Assembly: GCA_024036415.1 (NCBI GenBank)
Contig: JAMWET010000765.1
Span: 408,501-472,500 of the forward strand
Reading direction: 5' to 3'
Origin: Prochilodus magdalenae
Taxonomy: Eukaryota; Chordata; Actinopteri; Characiformes; Prochilodontidae
DNA length: 64,000 nucleotides
Positions 23,401-37,400 of this stretch are shown in pieces; the first letter of the stretch is position 1, and the number at the start of each line of letters is the position of its first letter. A model generated the notes under the pieces. It was not told the DNA's origin and did no database searches. It saw only the letters and a list, made by a program, of their open reading frames with translations. Made by a program: the position numbers and the translations under genes.

Positions 23401-26400
23401 ACAAGTTTAATAAATAAATAAAAAAAATATATAATAATTAAATAAAGTTTAAAGCAAGTTTTTTTATTGACATAAACTAGCCAAAACAAATTTACTATAA
23501 AAGGAAATAGTGTTTGTATAAAGACACATGCCAGTCACGAGAGCATGCGTGCGTATATCTATAGTTTCTATTTAGCCACAAAGTCAGGAACAGTCTGTTT
23601 GATCTGGTCGCTGATGCTTTGATGTGTGATTGTCAGTCAGTGTTTGCATTAACCCCATTCTGCTTTAACTGCCTTCCTCCTTGATGTAGTCAAGGCCTGA
23701 AATGGACATTTCCATGGATGCTAAGAATCAATGAATAAGCTTGTTTCGTTTTGACAGGTTATGTTTTTACGCCACATAAGGAACTACAGATTGCGCATTA
23801 ATGTATGGGAGTAAAAAGTTATGAGTTTGAAAAGATATTCGAGTTTAAAATAGTGGGGTTGAAGTAAACAGTCATCCAAAATTGAAGTACTTCAGTACAG
23901 ATACACGTCAAAACTACTTAAGCACAGTGACTAATTGCATTTACTTCATTACTGTCCACCACTGCTCTTCACATAGTGCACTACTACTCAAACCGTCTAA
24001 CCTACAACTGGATCTTGCACTGTTTGGGTGGAGGTTTCGCTATTGGCCCACAATGTGCACTACATAGAGGACAAGGGAGTTTTATGAGACAGGGAGAGTA
24101 AACATGGTGAAATCAGATTTTGGGAAAAAAAGTTTTGGGAGTGTTTCTGCACACAACTTATACACATGTTGATGCAAGTTAAGTCTTAGTGTTAAACTGC
24201 TTTTAAAGATGCAGCTCCACAGGTGAGGATACACGGTGAGGTAAAAGTTCTGTCTGAGACTCACAGCATGCCAGCTTTCTAGGTCTGTGGTTTTAGCTGC
24301 GTCTTTCCTGGCGCACTGTATTGGTTATGCTGCAGCGCCACCACGCCACTAATGCTGCAACTAGGTTAGAAATGGTAGAAATCCATGTGCAACATTTCTT
24401 GAATGCAAGACACCTCACAGCAATAACACTGATGTCCGTGACCATTTTGGCCTCTATAATCATAATATAAAATATCAAATTGTATGTAGGTGTTTTTTTC
24501 ATGGACACAGAAACATTAGGTTTTGGTTGGTGGAAGATTCTCAGTCCAGCAGTGACACTGAGGTGGCCAGCAGCACTGCTGTGTCTGATCCACTCACACC
24601 AGCCCAACATACACTAACACCCCACCACCACGTCAGTGTCACTGCAGAGCTGAGAATGATCCACCACCCGCATAATATCTGCATTTTAAGAACACGACAA
24701 TAGTAATTAGAGAAACAGATTGCTCCTATATGGTCAGTGGAGCTAAAGTAAAGCTAATCCAGCTGAACTACTCCTGGAAAAGCAATAAGCTCAGTCTGGC
24801 ATACCTGTGTCTGGATCGGGAGCGTTTCCGTCGTGAGCGGGATCGTGAGCGGGAGCGGGAACGGGAATGTGAGTGAGAACGAGACCGAGATCTGGACCGG
24901 GACCTTCTGGAGTGCTTGGATCTGCTGGGAGAGTGTGTCTTGATATCGGCTGTGCACAACGGGGAACAAACGTAAACGCAAAAGCGTGTTAACATCCATT
25001 CAATGATTTCTGTGGATTTTATCAGCTCAACGGACACAAAAATGAGACACCTTGTGTGTTTAAGGTGGTAGTAAGTTTAGGCTTCTGCAGATGGCACTGC
25101 ACGAGGATGATGGGGTGATGGGATACCTGCAGGTGTAAGTGATGGGATCCATAGATTGGGAAGAGGTGGTACAGTGTCAGCCTTACCAGTGTTAGTACCA
25201 TGTGTGGAAAATGGCTCCAAGCAGATGTTAATGATTGGCTAAAAGGAGTGACTGCATTTGGGCATGCCAAAGACCATAGTGTGAAGGAAGTAGCTGAATC
25301 TGCAGGTGTATGGAAGAGTACGGTCATACGGGTCTACCAGCAGTGGCTAAAATACCAGTCTACAGGGAATTCTCGGAATTGTGCCAGGGAAGGCATCCAC
25401 CAAATCTGGACCAAATTACTAATTCTTTGATGTAAGAGCGTCTGAACATTGATGTGGCTACATCCAGAAACTTGCCAAATCCAATCGCCCGTTATTGGTG
25501 CTAGTGGAGGGATTACATGCCATTAGGTGACTCATTTTTCGTCCGATGAACTGTGTCAAGCGTGTGATCAAGTAGAATTTGGTGTGACTGTACCTGGTTC
25601 AATAGCTGCTGCAATGGTGGACTGAGCCTCTCTCACTCTCTTCATTACACTTTCCAGTTCTTTAGCTGCTGCCTGCGGCGTCATCTCTGGAGGCTTCACT
25701 ATGGCATTGTTGGAATGGTTGATCCTGAAGGCAGACATGACACAAAGATTAAAGAATTCTAAAAGAGTATATGCACAATGCAGCAAATTTCATCTTTGAG
25801 GTGATATATGTTTCAGATCATCCATATGTAACGATAAACATAAAACAAGCACATACAGAATCAAGGTACACCAAAGAATCCTTTGCTGATCTAAAACTAA
25901 TCTATAGTGCACATCTTATTCCCTCTATGGAGGTCAAATATGATAAACGTGATATTTAAAACAATCAGAAACAGACAATTATTTTGAATAATTATAAAAA
26001 CGTGTTCCTGGGCATTGTTTTTGTTAGTGCAACAAGAAACAAGCTTATTTGTGAGGTTAAACTCTAGCTAGTCACCAGGAGTGTGCAGAAGAACAAGATA
26101 ACCTATCTACATGTCATACAGCAGTGCATGGTCAGCAGGTTTCAGGACAGTGTGGTTAAAATGACATCATCTCCTCTGTTCTACTTATTGCTGAGAAGTT
26201 GAAACTTATCATCTTAGCAACATGGTCAAGGCTGCTAGACTGAGGAACAGATTGTGGACAGGAACAGCCAGTAATAATATTATTAGTAATAATATTAACA
26301 GTAATGGTTCTGTTTATCATATTGCTTAATATGCCCACTGCATGATCAAATGTGTGAGGAAACTACTGCATCCCACACCCATATGGGCTTCCTGGGTATT

Positions 26401-29314
26401 CTGTTCTACAACATGGAAATTATTCCGGAGTTGGCCCATCATTACGAGAGGGCCTGGTCCACAATAGACATTCCAATCCTGGAACAATTCCTGGAACAGG
26501 AAAGGATCTTGAATATTTGGCTTACTGGTGTCAATCATTTTAAACTTTCAGATAGCCAGCAACTTTTTTTTTTTCTCCTTTAGATGTTATTATTTTTTTT
26601 ATAATTTATTTATTCCCATTTTTATATCTTACTATCATAATTCTCATTCTTCTTTTGATGTATTTGTATTATTTTTAGATTATTAATTTTAAACTAATTT
26701 TACATAACTATTTTATTCTTACATTTTAGCTCGCTTATTTTTTTTAACCGCTTTACATTTTTAACATATTAAATGGTTTATTATCTTGGCTTCACTGTGC
26801 CCCCCCGCCCTCCCCACACTTTATGTGGTGTTTCAAGTTAGTTTACCAAATTAGGTTCAATTTTGATTTTTGTTTCTAATTCAATTAAGGTGTAAAAGCT
26901 CAACGGTACTGAAAATAAGCATTACCGTCAACGTATGTCCAGGGATATTTAAAAGTTGACTACCTGTCTGATTATTTACTGACAGTATAAATCTCTATGA
27001 AGTCTCATCGAGGCACAGAACCAATCACTCACTTTAAGGGTCTGTCTCCAAACATGACTCCATTGAAGGCGAGCGCTCTTGTGACAGACTCTTGGTTGGA
27101 AAACTCCACGAATGCAAAGCGGGTGGGTTGTGTCTCATCCCCCGCCATCCGCACAAACTTCACCTCACCAACTTGTTTGAAGAACTCCAGCAGCTGCTCG
27201 GCTGTGGTGGTCTATAGGGGGGGAAGAAGAGAGAGGTACTTAAAGCTGCTGGCAGGATATTCACATCAAATGTAGATATGCAGACTCTTTTATGTGATCT
27301 GCAGTAATGTGACACAATGAAGTTCCTTTTAGCATTAGCTGCAGTCAACATTAATAAATTTTTAATTTTTTTTTTAATTAAATTATTCATTATATAACAA
27401 TATTTACAGAAACATACAGACATTAAATGAATATACACCCTGCCGTTACACTAAACTACCTATATCTACACTCACTGCCCATCTTATCAGCTCTACTGAC
27501 CATATAGGAGCACTCTGTAGAAACTCCAGTGCTATCGGTGTTGCATCAGTGTCACTGCAGTGCTGAGAATCCACATCAAACCTGCTCTGTGGTGGTCCTG
27601 TGGGGGTCCTGACCATTGAGGAACAGGGTAATAAAGTATACAGAGAAACAGATGGACTACAGTCTGAAACTGTACAACTACAGAGGGTGCTGTATGGTCA
27701 GTGGAGCTGATGGACAATGAGCGTAAATACATGGAGGTGGTTTTACTGTTATGGCTGATGGTTATATTCATATATAGTGCCTCAGGAATCATAACAACAC
27801 TGTGTTATATAGTTTAAAAGAAACATACAGGAATCATGGCTGTGAGCTTTGCTACTACAGGTAGAACAGACAGAGATGAGACTTAAGCTGGACACCTGAG
27901 AATTTAGGTTGCCGACATATACAGTCCTCCGGATCTCGTCGATTTTGGACGGATCCACGTTCCCCATGATGGGAGGCTGTGAGGGGAGCGCACTAAGTGC
28001 TGCCACTGAGGAGTCCAGCCCAGCTGACAGCGGCCCCCGGCTAGCCAGCGGCAGACCAAGCTGAAAGCACACAGAGCAGCACACGGTAAGTGGGCACATT
28101 GAGAACAGCAATTCAGAGCCAATACCGATACAAAATCCCTGCCTTCATCAGCTTCTGTCAGGACATTCATTCTGTCATTTCAGATGCAAAGCACCTCATT
28201 AACATATACACTATATGGCCAAAAGTATTAACTCCCCCATCCAAATCACTGAATTTAGGTGTTCCAATCACTTCCATGGCCACAGGTGTATAAAACCAAG
28301 CACCTAGGCATGAAGACTGCTTCTACAGACACTAATGAAAGAATGTGTGAAAGAATGTGGGTGGAGCGGGATTTTGGGGGGGGCCTGTGTTTCAGAAGTT
28401 GGGCTCGGCCCCTTAGTTCCAGTGAAAGTAATTCTTATTGCTTCAGCAGACCAAGAGATTCTGGACAATTTCATGTTCCCGGAGACTGCGAGCCAGGCCT
28501 TCTCCTCCAACACCAGTGCCTGCCCTTACAAATGCACTTCTGGAGGAATGTTCAGAAATTCCCAAAAACACATTCCTAAACCTGGCGGAAAGCCTTCCCA
28601 GATGCATTAAAGCTGTTGTAGTTGCAAAGGGTGGATCGACATCATATTAAACCCTATGGATTAAGAAAGGGATGGCACTCAAGTTCATACATGTGTGAAG
28701 GCAGACGAGCGAATACTTTTAGCAACATAGTGTACATTCGACAATCATAGGTCTTTACTGCAATTGAGCAAACATCATCACCAAATAATCAACTATTAAA
28801 TTAGTTACCAGATAATGTAGTCTGTGACTTTAGCAATCCAAATTGATTAAGCCCAAGTACCTAGTGCTTCAGCCTAACCACAGGTGCATTATTAGCATGG
28901 TTCTGCTAATAACTTAAAGACATCAATTATGAAATTTGGTGTTTGCTTACATTCTGAAGTGGGGCAGGGCTTGGGATTGGCAGCAGTCCTCCACCGGACA
29001 TCAAGCTGGTGACCGGGGCGGCAGGCGCCAGAAGGGACAGAGCCTTGGCCTCCTCAGGGATTTTTCCTACGGGGCAAAAGTGCTGCTGTTAGAGAGAGTC
29101 ATGGAGAGCTACACCAACTTCTCCCTTCTAACTGCACACAAGAGAGAAAAGATCCATCATACATCTTAGATCTTTAACCGATCATATAAGAGTCCATCTA
29201 TCCTGTGACTAATCCAGTTAACTAGCATAGCACTTACTACCTTCATTCTATCAGGACAAGACTGTAAACATAAAGATCTTTTTTATCCACAAAACAACCA
29301 AAGAAAATGTCTCT

Positions 29315-29361
<47 letters not shown>

Positions 29362-31347
29362 GATTTAAAGATCAACACAAATGCAGAGAATGAGGTAACA
29401 CTTTATGGTATGGGTCACCTGTACTGGAAACATAATGGTCATGAACCATACGATATCAAGCATGGGCGCTTTTCTCCCTGGGGCGATCGTGTCGCAGTGT
29501 TGGAAAGGGTGTGCAACACAAGACAACCGTTCATGTTGGCTGCATCACTAATAGCACACAGAACATCAGATACAGAAGAGAAGAACATTTTAAGTGCCTT
29601 TCAAAAGTCCCTTCCCCCCAAAAAAGTGTCTGCTAAAAAAAAAAAAAAAAAAAAAATTTTCTGCCAGAATGAAAAACACGTTTCCCCTTTCTTAATCCCA
29701 GTAGGATACTTCATCAGTCTTAGTTAACAATTACTCTGTGCATGCGTTAAAGTGACCATGATCTCCAAAAATAACTGGTGTTTGAAAAAAAATTAAAAAG
29801 TGGCTTGGTTTGAGTGGCTTGAAGGAAATAAGGTGGGTGAAGAAGACAGATAGGTTGAGATGGATCTGAACATCAGTTAGTCCCAGTATAAAACTCGGCT
29901 GAACAGTGTGGTCTGCTTAAACGGCAATGCCACTGGTTTTTCTAGATTTTTAGAATTATTAAACTGATAAGACGTAAACAGCAGTCGGAGTGGTGTGATG
30001 TAAAACAGTCCATTCTAGAAAAACCCTACCAGGTCAGAATTGACCACAGCAGCGGTGAGAGGAACCAGATATTCCAATTTACATTTCTGGCATTTAGCTG
30101 AGGCTCTTCTACAGAGCACCTTACAAGGTCATTCAGTGTGGAGGCCAGTGTAGTGTTAAAAGTCCTGCCCAAGGACTCTTATTGGTGTAGCACAGCACAT
30201 AGTTACTCAGACTGGAAACTGAACTCCCACACGGGGTGGTAGCTCCCTGGCTGGTAGTGTTGTTATCCGCTGAGCCACACCAACCACAGTCTAATCGCTT
30301 AAGCAAGTTACTTACAAATTCATTACACAGACCTCAGAGGTTATATACAGTATACTATCAGTGCCCAGAGAAAAACTAGTATCTCCAAAACGGCAACTTT
30401 ACTGGAGAGGGAGAAAACCTCATTTAACTTTAATGTTCCGGCCTGCGATGGCCTTCCGCCCACTGAGCACTAGGATACGTTTCAGTACCCTCTGTGACCC
30501 AGAAGGACAAAGCGGCTTAGCAGATGAGTGAGGGAGTAATTTGAATTTCAGTGGAACCAGGCGTCCTTCCCAGCGATTTTAAGCCTTTTCTGTGGGTCCA
30601 CTGTGTGTCAAATGATGCACAAAAGTAACAATGGACAAAAATGGAGATACATGTTTTTCACTGGACAGAGATGATATGCAGATTCTGGCCTAAAGGGCAT
30701 TTTTGAATGCACTCAGTCCAGAGGAATAGATGTAGAGTGTGTAAGGCTTATTAACACCCACATAAAGCCTAATCTGTCAGAGTTACTACTGCACCATGGT
30801 CCACACTGTAATTTCGAGGTGTATTAAAACTGGGACATCAAATTAGCTGTACAAGTGACATTTGTGACCACTAGCTCCGGTCATAACAACAGCAAAGAAA
30901 TCAGAATCTGTGAGTTTCTCTACAGCCATTTCACATCAGACCACTCTGAATGAATCTGATAATCAATTCAATTAAGATTTTAATTGTTTGAGAGGCTCAA
31001 AGGAATTAAGAATTGATTAAGAATTGAATCATCAGATTCAAATCAGTAGAACTGCCCCTTAACTAAAGATACAGATAGACACTACCACCACTATAGGTGG
31101 TGGTATATTCCTCAGTCTTGGTAATGAGACTGGAATGTATGTATACCCTTCACCCTAGCAGTAAACTGAAGGTGGATTTCTGGGTATCGTAGAGGATCCT
31201 TCAGTCAGAGTGAAACCGTGACCAATTTGAAGAAGAATCAAAAGAGAGAACAAATAGACAGACAGAGAAAGAGAGAGAGTACACGGAGCGAGAAAGAGAC
31301 AGAGAGGGCTACATAAGGAGGAGGAAGAGGAGGGAGGGAGAGAGAGC

Positions 31348-31431
<84 letters not shown>

Positions 31432-34400
31432 TCGCCAGTCACAGCTGCCTGTATACCGTCCAAATCTCCCTCCATTACTGGATGCCAACCTGGACAGCAC
31501 TGAGAGATACGCAAAAAGAGTGCAACTGGATAGGGAAGGGGAGAGGGGGGGATTGGGGACAGAAAGAAAAGTAAACAAAATGAAGAAAACAACACAATGA
31601 ATATGCAACAGGCTCCTCTAACAGGGACAATGTCAGAGAAAAACAAACAAACAAAAAAACAAAACAAAGAAAAACAAAAAAGAAAAGAAAAGAAAAGAAA
31701 GAGACAAGGTGTCCATCTTGGAAGGTTCAGCGGCTACGATCCTGGTCACAATCCCCCCTTGAAGGCAGCGTGGGCCCCGGCGGGATTAGTGGCTTGGAAA
31801 ACAAAGCCTTGAGTCAGGCTAGTGTAGTACTGTAACGCCTGGGCCACTCTAGTCATCTGATATGCACACATAATCAACACAGAAAAAACATACAGAAACC
31901 AAATTAATCAACGCAGTAAGCCATCCAGTAGCACCAAGTCACGAGGACAAGCAGTTTGTTTGTATTTGCAGGACAGAACAGCAGCTTTTCAATAAAACAA
32001 AAATGGACTGCATATTTGATTTATTCAAGACGCAAACAAAACAAACAAAACAAACAAAATAACATAAAAAAGAGAAAGGACAAGGATGGTTAGGCATTTC
32101 ATGTACTGTAGCCTTTACCCTCTTCCACAGGCTGGTCTTTTCATGGTCGCTGTGTTAACACAATGAAGGCATATTGATATTCTGCAACTGTGCCAACGAG
32201 CAGGCTAGCTACTGCAACCACACACAGGTTTATACAACTATACATACATACATACACAGTCATACATCAGAATAATAAACCCACCTCCTCTAATCTACAC
32301 TCACTGTGGTTTTACAGTTCCACACTGTAGTCCCATCTGTTTCTCTGTGTGTGTTATTACACTGTTCTTCAATGGACAGGACCCCACAGGACCACCACAG
32401 AGCAGGTATCATGTGGGTGGTGGATCATTCTTAGCACTTGGTTGTGGTGTGTTAGTGTGTTGTGCTGGCATGAGTGGACCAGACACAGCAGTGTCACTCC
32501 TCGACTGAGAATCATCTATCCATCTAAACGTCCTGTGGGTGGCGTCCTGTGCCCACTGATTAAGAACTAGAGGAGGACCAACACTGCACTGTGCAGCAGC
32601 AGATGAGCTAACGTCTCTGACTGTACATCTACAAGGTGGACCAGCAAGGTAGGAGTGTCTAATAGAGTGGACAGTGAGTGGACACAGTGTTTAAACACTC
32701 CAGCAGCACTGCTGTGTCTGATCCACTCACACCAGCACAACACACACTAACATCACCGTGGTCCTGTGGGGGTCCTGACCATTGAAGACAGGTTTATATA
32801 GTGTACAGAGAAACAGATGCACTACAGTCTGGACCTGTACAACTACAGAGTGCTCCTATATGGTCAGTGGAGCTGATAAGGAGGTGTGTAGCTAAAAGGA
32901 GGTGTGTTAATATTTTTATATGTGTTTATTATGTTCTCTTACTGCTAGTTATAAAGCAGGTCCTACAATGTTTCAACACATTACCACACCCTACATACCA
33001 GCATATCTCTCCTACAGAAACAATGTAATGTACTAGTCAGCAAAGCTCAGATACACATAACCACTGTAACAGCAGTGACCCTCCCGTGAGTTTATATACG
33101 TGCGTGTATATATACATATATATATTACAGAGGTTCATAGCAGCTGCACACCACCAATGGAAGTCTATATTTAACAACACAAGCTTCCTCTTGCTAGAGC
33201 CACCAGCTCAGCACGTAACACTGATGGTGCGCATGTGAGAAACATGTTAGGCACAAAACAAGCTGCCAGGCAGCCTGTTAAAGTGGCCCTCCCCTGGGAG
33301 CTACTTGTCCCCTAAAAGCATCTGTCAGATAGGAAATGTGGATATGAGATAGACGTTACTAACCTTCGGCACACGGCACAACAATAAGAGCTCTGTCAAT
33401 AAACACAGTGTTGGTTAAATGCTGCGCCACGCCAACACTGCTGGGCTCTCTGTATTTTATGTAACACACTTTAGATGAGAAGGACAGCGGCATATTGCTG
33501 AAAAAGAAACAGAGGAGAAGCTTATTTCAGTCAAACAGATAAATGTCAAAAGTCAAATGGGGATCAGGCTTGCTCCACAAATTCTACCATTACATTTAAT
33601 TGACACCTTCTTAAGTCTTCAAGAATCATGCTCGGCATGCAGGTACCGGACACAAACAATCCCTGTGTTTAACACAGGAATCACGAGACGTCAGAAAAAC
33701 ACTTTTGAAACGACGTTAAACTCCATGCTGGATGAAATGAAGACATTTAAATGTCCTTCGTGTTCTAGACGGAAGGAACCATCATAACATGTTTACAAAA
33801 AGCCGCAGCAGGAAGTCTAAAGTTTATGTCACATGCCTCTGTAAGAGTACTGGGTGAAGTACCAAAAGGACTGTCTGACTCAGAAACAAGAGTTTTCCAT
33901 TATCAGATTACACAAGTGCATGTACATTGATGGGATTACTGATAAAATCTGGTCTTCTGAAGCTATTAAGTTTATTAGTGAATGTAATTAGTGCACCATT
34001 TTACCAGTGCATGTAACTGGTAACGTAATTAGTGCAACAGATTATTAGTGCATATAATTTGTGATGTAATTAGTGCCAGTGCATCAGATTATTAGTTAAT
34101 GTAATTAGTGCAACAGATTATTAGTGCATGGAATTAGTGAATTGATGTATTAGTGCATGTAATCAGAGCATAAATGCATCAGATTATTAGTAAATGTAAT
34201 TAGTGCATTGGATTATTAGCGCATTTCATCGGTGATGTAATTAGTGCCAGTGCATCAGATTATTATGTAATTATTATTATGTATTATAATTATTATGTAA
34301 TTTGTGCAACAGATTATTAGTGCATGCAATTAGTGCATTGGATTATTAGTACATGTAATTAATGCATAAATGGATCAGATTATTGGTGAATGTAATTAGT

Positions 34401-37400
34401 GCATCAGATTATTTGTTGCATGTAATTGGTGATGTAATTAGTGCCAGTGCATTAAAGTATTAGTGAATATAATTAGTTAATATATATATATAAATATAAC
34501 AATATATATAAAATTAAACAACACATTCCCTGCATTGTACCACCTCTTCTCAATCTATGGATCCCATCACTCACACCCCACAGAGATTTATAGAACCATC
34601 ATCCTCGCACAGTGCCACCTGCAGGTGCCTGAAGGTACTACCACATTAAACATTTTTCGTCTGGATGAGTTAATGTGCAAATCACAGCATCCGTTTAAGC
34701 AGAACCAACAGTGCTTGAGGCAGAACCTTAGACAGCTCCAGCTAAACCTGCTCCATTGCTATGTTCCCATCACTAGCTTCTGATTTGATAGGTTAAATTC
34801 TTAGGGGCCATTATATATCACCATCAGAGTCCAAAAGCCTCTAAAAATAAACGTGCTCATATTACTGACCCCAAATGACTTCCCTCCTCAAAACCAACAC
34901 ATACCACGGCTTTACATTCGATCCAATAAGGGTATCATCCTGATATAAATATCAATCAACTGATATCAATCCTGATTTAAAGTTTGTTAAATTGGTTAAA
35001 TAATAAATATGAACAACATCGATAGAAAATCTCACATTAATATTAACTAAACCTTCAGAAATCTGTTTTCCTTTTTTAATAAAATCACTTAACAAAATTC
35101 ACCTCAGTGTTCAGTAACGCTCTAATTATCTGTACACCTAAACTAAGGGCTGAACGATTTTAGAGAAATATCAAACTGCCATTTCTCGGATCAGTATTGC
35201 AGTTGCAAGTTGAGTTATTTTGGCCAGTAGTCATAGTTGTTAGGCAGTTTAGCAGCTCTAATAATAAACTTATCTAATCTACAGAGCCATGCTACATCTT
35301 ACTGTAGCTTGCGAGTCTACTGATAATCAGTTCAGTGAAGTTAAACCAGTGAAACCCCCCACAGTGCAGTCTCACTCCTGTACAGTACAGTTAAACCCCC
35401 CACAGTGCAGTCTCACTCCTGTACAGTACAGTTAAACCCCCCACAGTTCAGTCTCACTCCTGTACAGTACAGTTAAACCCCCCACAGTGCAGTCTCACTC
35501 CTGTACAGTACAGTTAAACCCCCCACAGTTCAGTCTCACTCCTGTACGGTACAGTTAAACCCCCCACAGTTCAGTCTCACTCCTGTACGGTACAGTTAAA
35601 CCCCCCACAGTTCAGTCTCACTCCTGTACAGTACAGTTAAACCCCCCACAGTGCAGTCTCACTCCTGTACAGTACAGTTAAACCCCCCACAGTTCAGTCT
35701 CACTCCTGTACGGTACAGTTAAACCCCCCACAGTGCAGTCTCACTCCTGTACAGTACAGTTAAACCCCCCACAGTTCAGTCTCACTCCTGTACAGTACAG
35801 TTAAACCCCCCACAATTCAGTCTCACTCCTGTACAGTACAGTTAAACCCCCCACAGTTCAGTCTCACTCCTGTACAGTACAGTTAAACCCCCCACAGTTC
35901 AGTCTCACTCCTGTACAGTACAGTTAAACCCCCCACAGTTCAGTCTCACTCCTGTACAGTACAGTTAAACCCCCCCACAGTTCAGTCTCACTCCTGTACA
36001 GTACAGTTAAACCCCCCACAGTTCAGTCTCACTCCTGTACAGTACAGTTAAACCCCCCACAGTTCAGTCTCACTCCTGTACGGTACAGTTAAACCCCCCA
36101 CAGTTCAGTCTCACTCCTGTACAGTACAGTTAAACCCCCCACAGTTCAGTCTCACTCCTGTACAGTACAGTTAAACACCCCCACAGTTCAGTCTCACTCC
36201 TGTACAGTACAGTTAAACCCCCCACAGTTCAGTCTCACTCCTGTACAGTACAGTTAAACCCCCCACAGTTCAGTCTCACTCCTGTACGGTACAGTTAAAC
36301 CCCCCCACAGTTCAGTCTTACTCCTGTACAGTACAGTTAAACCCCACCACAGTTCAGTCTTACTCCTGTACAGTACAGTTAAACCCCCCACAGTTCAGTC
36401 TCACTCCTGTACAGTACAGTTAAACCCCCCACAGTTCAGTCTCACTCCTGTACAGTACAGTTAAACCCCCCACAGTTCAGTCTCACTCCTGTACAGTACA
36501 GTTAAACCCCCCACAGTTCAGTCTCACTCCTGTACAGTACAGTTAAACCCCCCACAGTTCAGGCTCACTCCTGTTCAGTACAGTTAAACCCCCCACAGTT
36601 CAGTCTTACTCCTGTACAGTACAGTTAAACCCCCCACAGTTCAGTCTTACTCCTGTATGGTACAGGATCAAAAGCAATATTCACATAATCGATCTGGCCA
36701 TCTCTAATAAAGGGAATTCTATTTATAGCTTTACAACTATGATGTAAAGGATCAGCACGGGAATATCAGAATTCCTGGTCAACCTGAGTGTACTTAAACA
36801 GAGAGGCAAAAACACCTGCCACAACGTCAGGAAGGTCAGCAATGGTTCACAGTTAAGGGGTCATCTACGACTAGTTTTACCCACTGTTGTCACAATTAAG
36901 TCACTATTGAGTCACAATGCTGTCATATAGTATTATGACTACTTGCTGACAACTGAGCAGAATTCCATGCAGTTTCCTTCGCAACACTGATTGAAGATTC
37001 CAGGAAGTTTCCCAGGAATTGCATTTCAACCTTCTGGGCACCAAAACAACAGGTTGTCACAACGTTTAATAGTGTTTGCTGGCTAGGTGAACTGGACGTG
37101 GCTTTTCCCCTTATAGTGAAGTTTGTAAACAGGCTTTTATTGACCCTGACGCGGTTTATTCTAGACAACCGTAACGTTACACGAACGATGCTGTATGTAA
37201 AGTCTGCGGGTAGGTGGCCAACAAGCTAACGGGCTAGCATCCCAGCTAACGGTCCCCAGCCAACTAGTATGGGGATGTTCAGCTAACGTTAGGGAGGTCA
37301 GTATCTAGCCAGCTACACAGCCTGCTTGCCGAGACTAATTATAGCCACATAACGTTATACCTTCCTGTGGTGTCTTGCTTGACGTGGCCAAAAATAGACT

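Larger units (their letters stand above)
21606..24804. other. srek1 intron 7 (3.2 kb)
   Basis: Holds a stretch without recognised content (21,606-22,987), a hAT-like element (22,988-23,964), and part of a foldback repeat (24,512-24,755) near exon 7. SR-protein genes often carry poison exons in such introns; none could be recognised by eye. Confidence 0.5.
29067..33363. other. srek1 intron 2 (4.3 kb)
   Basis: Holds (CT)n at 29,322, an A-rich run at 29,635-29,655, a SINE-like repeat (30,072-30,290), a MITE (30,356-30,675), (GA)n at 31,350-31,429, A-rich AAACA and AAAGA runs (31,640-31,700, 32,035-32,060), and a foldback repeat (32,286-32,900). No exon was seen. Confidence 0.6.

Noticed and set aside
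26350..26583. 77-codon plus-strand frame in srek1 intron 5
   Set aside because: No recognisable domain, no splice-supported context, and it runs into a T-rich stretch.
31155..31667. 170-codon minus-strand frame
   Set aside because: The centre is the (GA)n microsatellite; no conserved protein on either side.
35345..36668. Possible CRISPR-like array
   Set aside because: Units are contiguous 41-bp tandem copies with no unique spacers, in a vertebrate intron.
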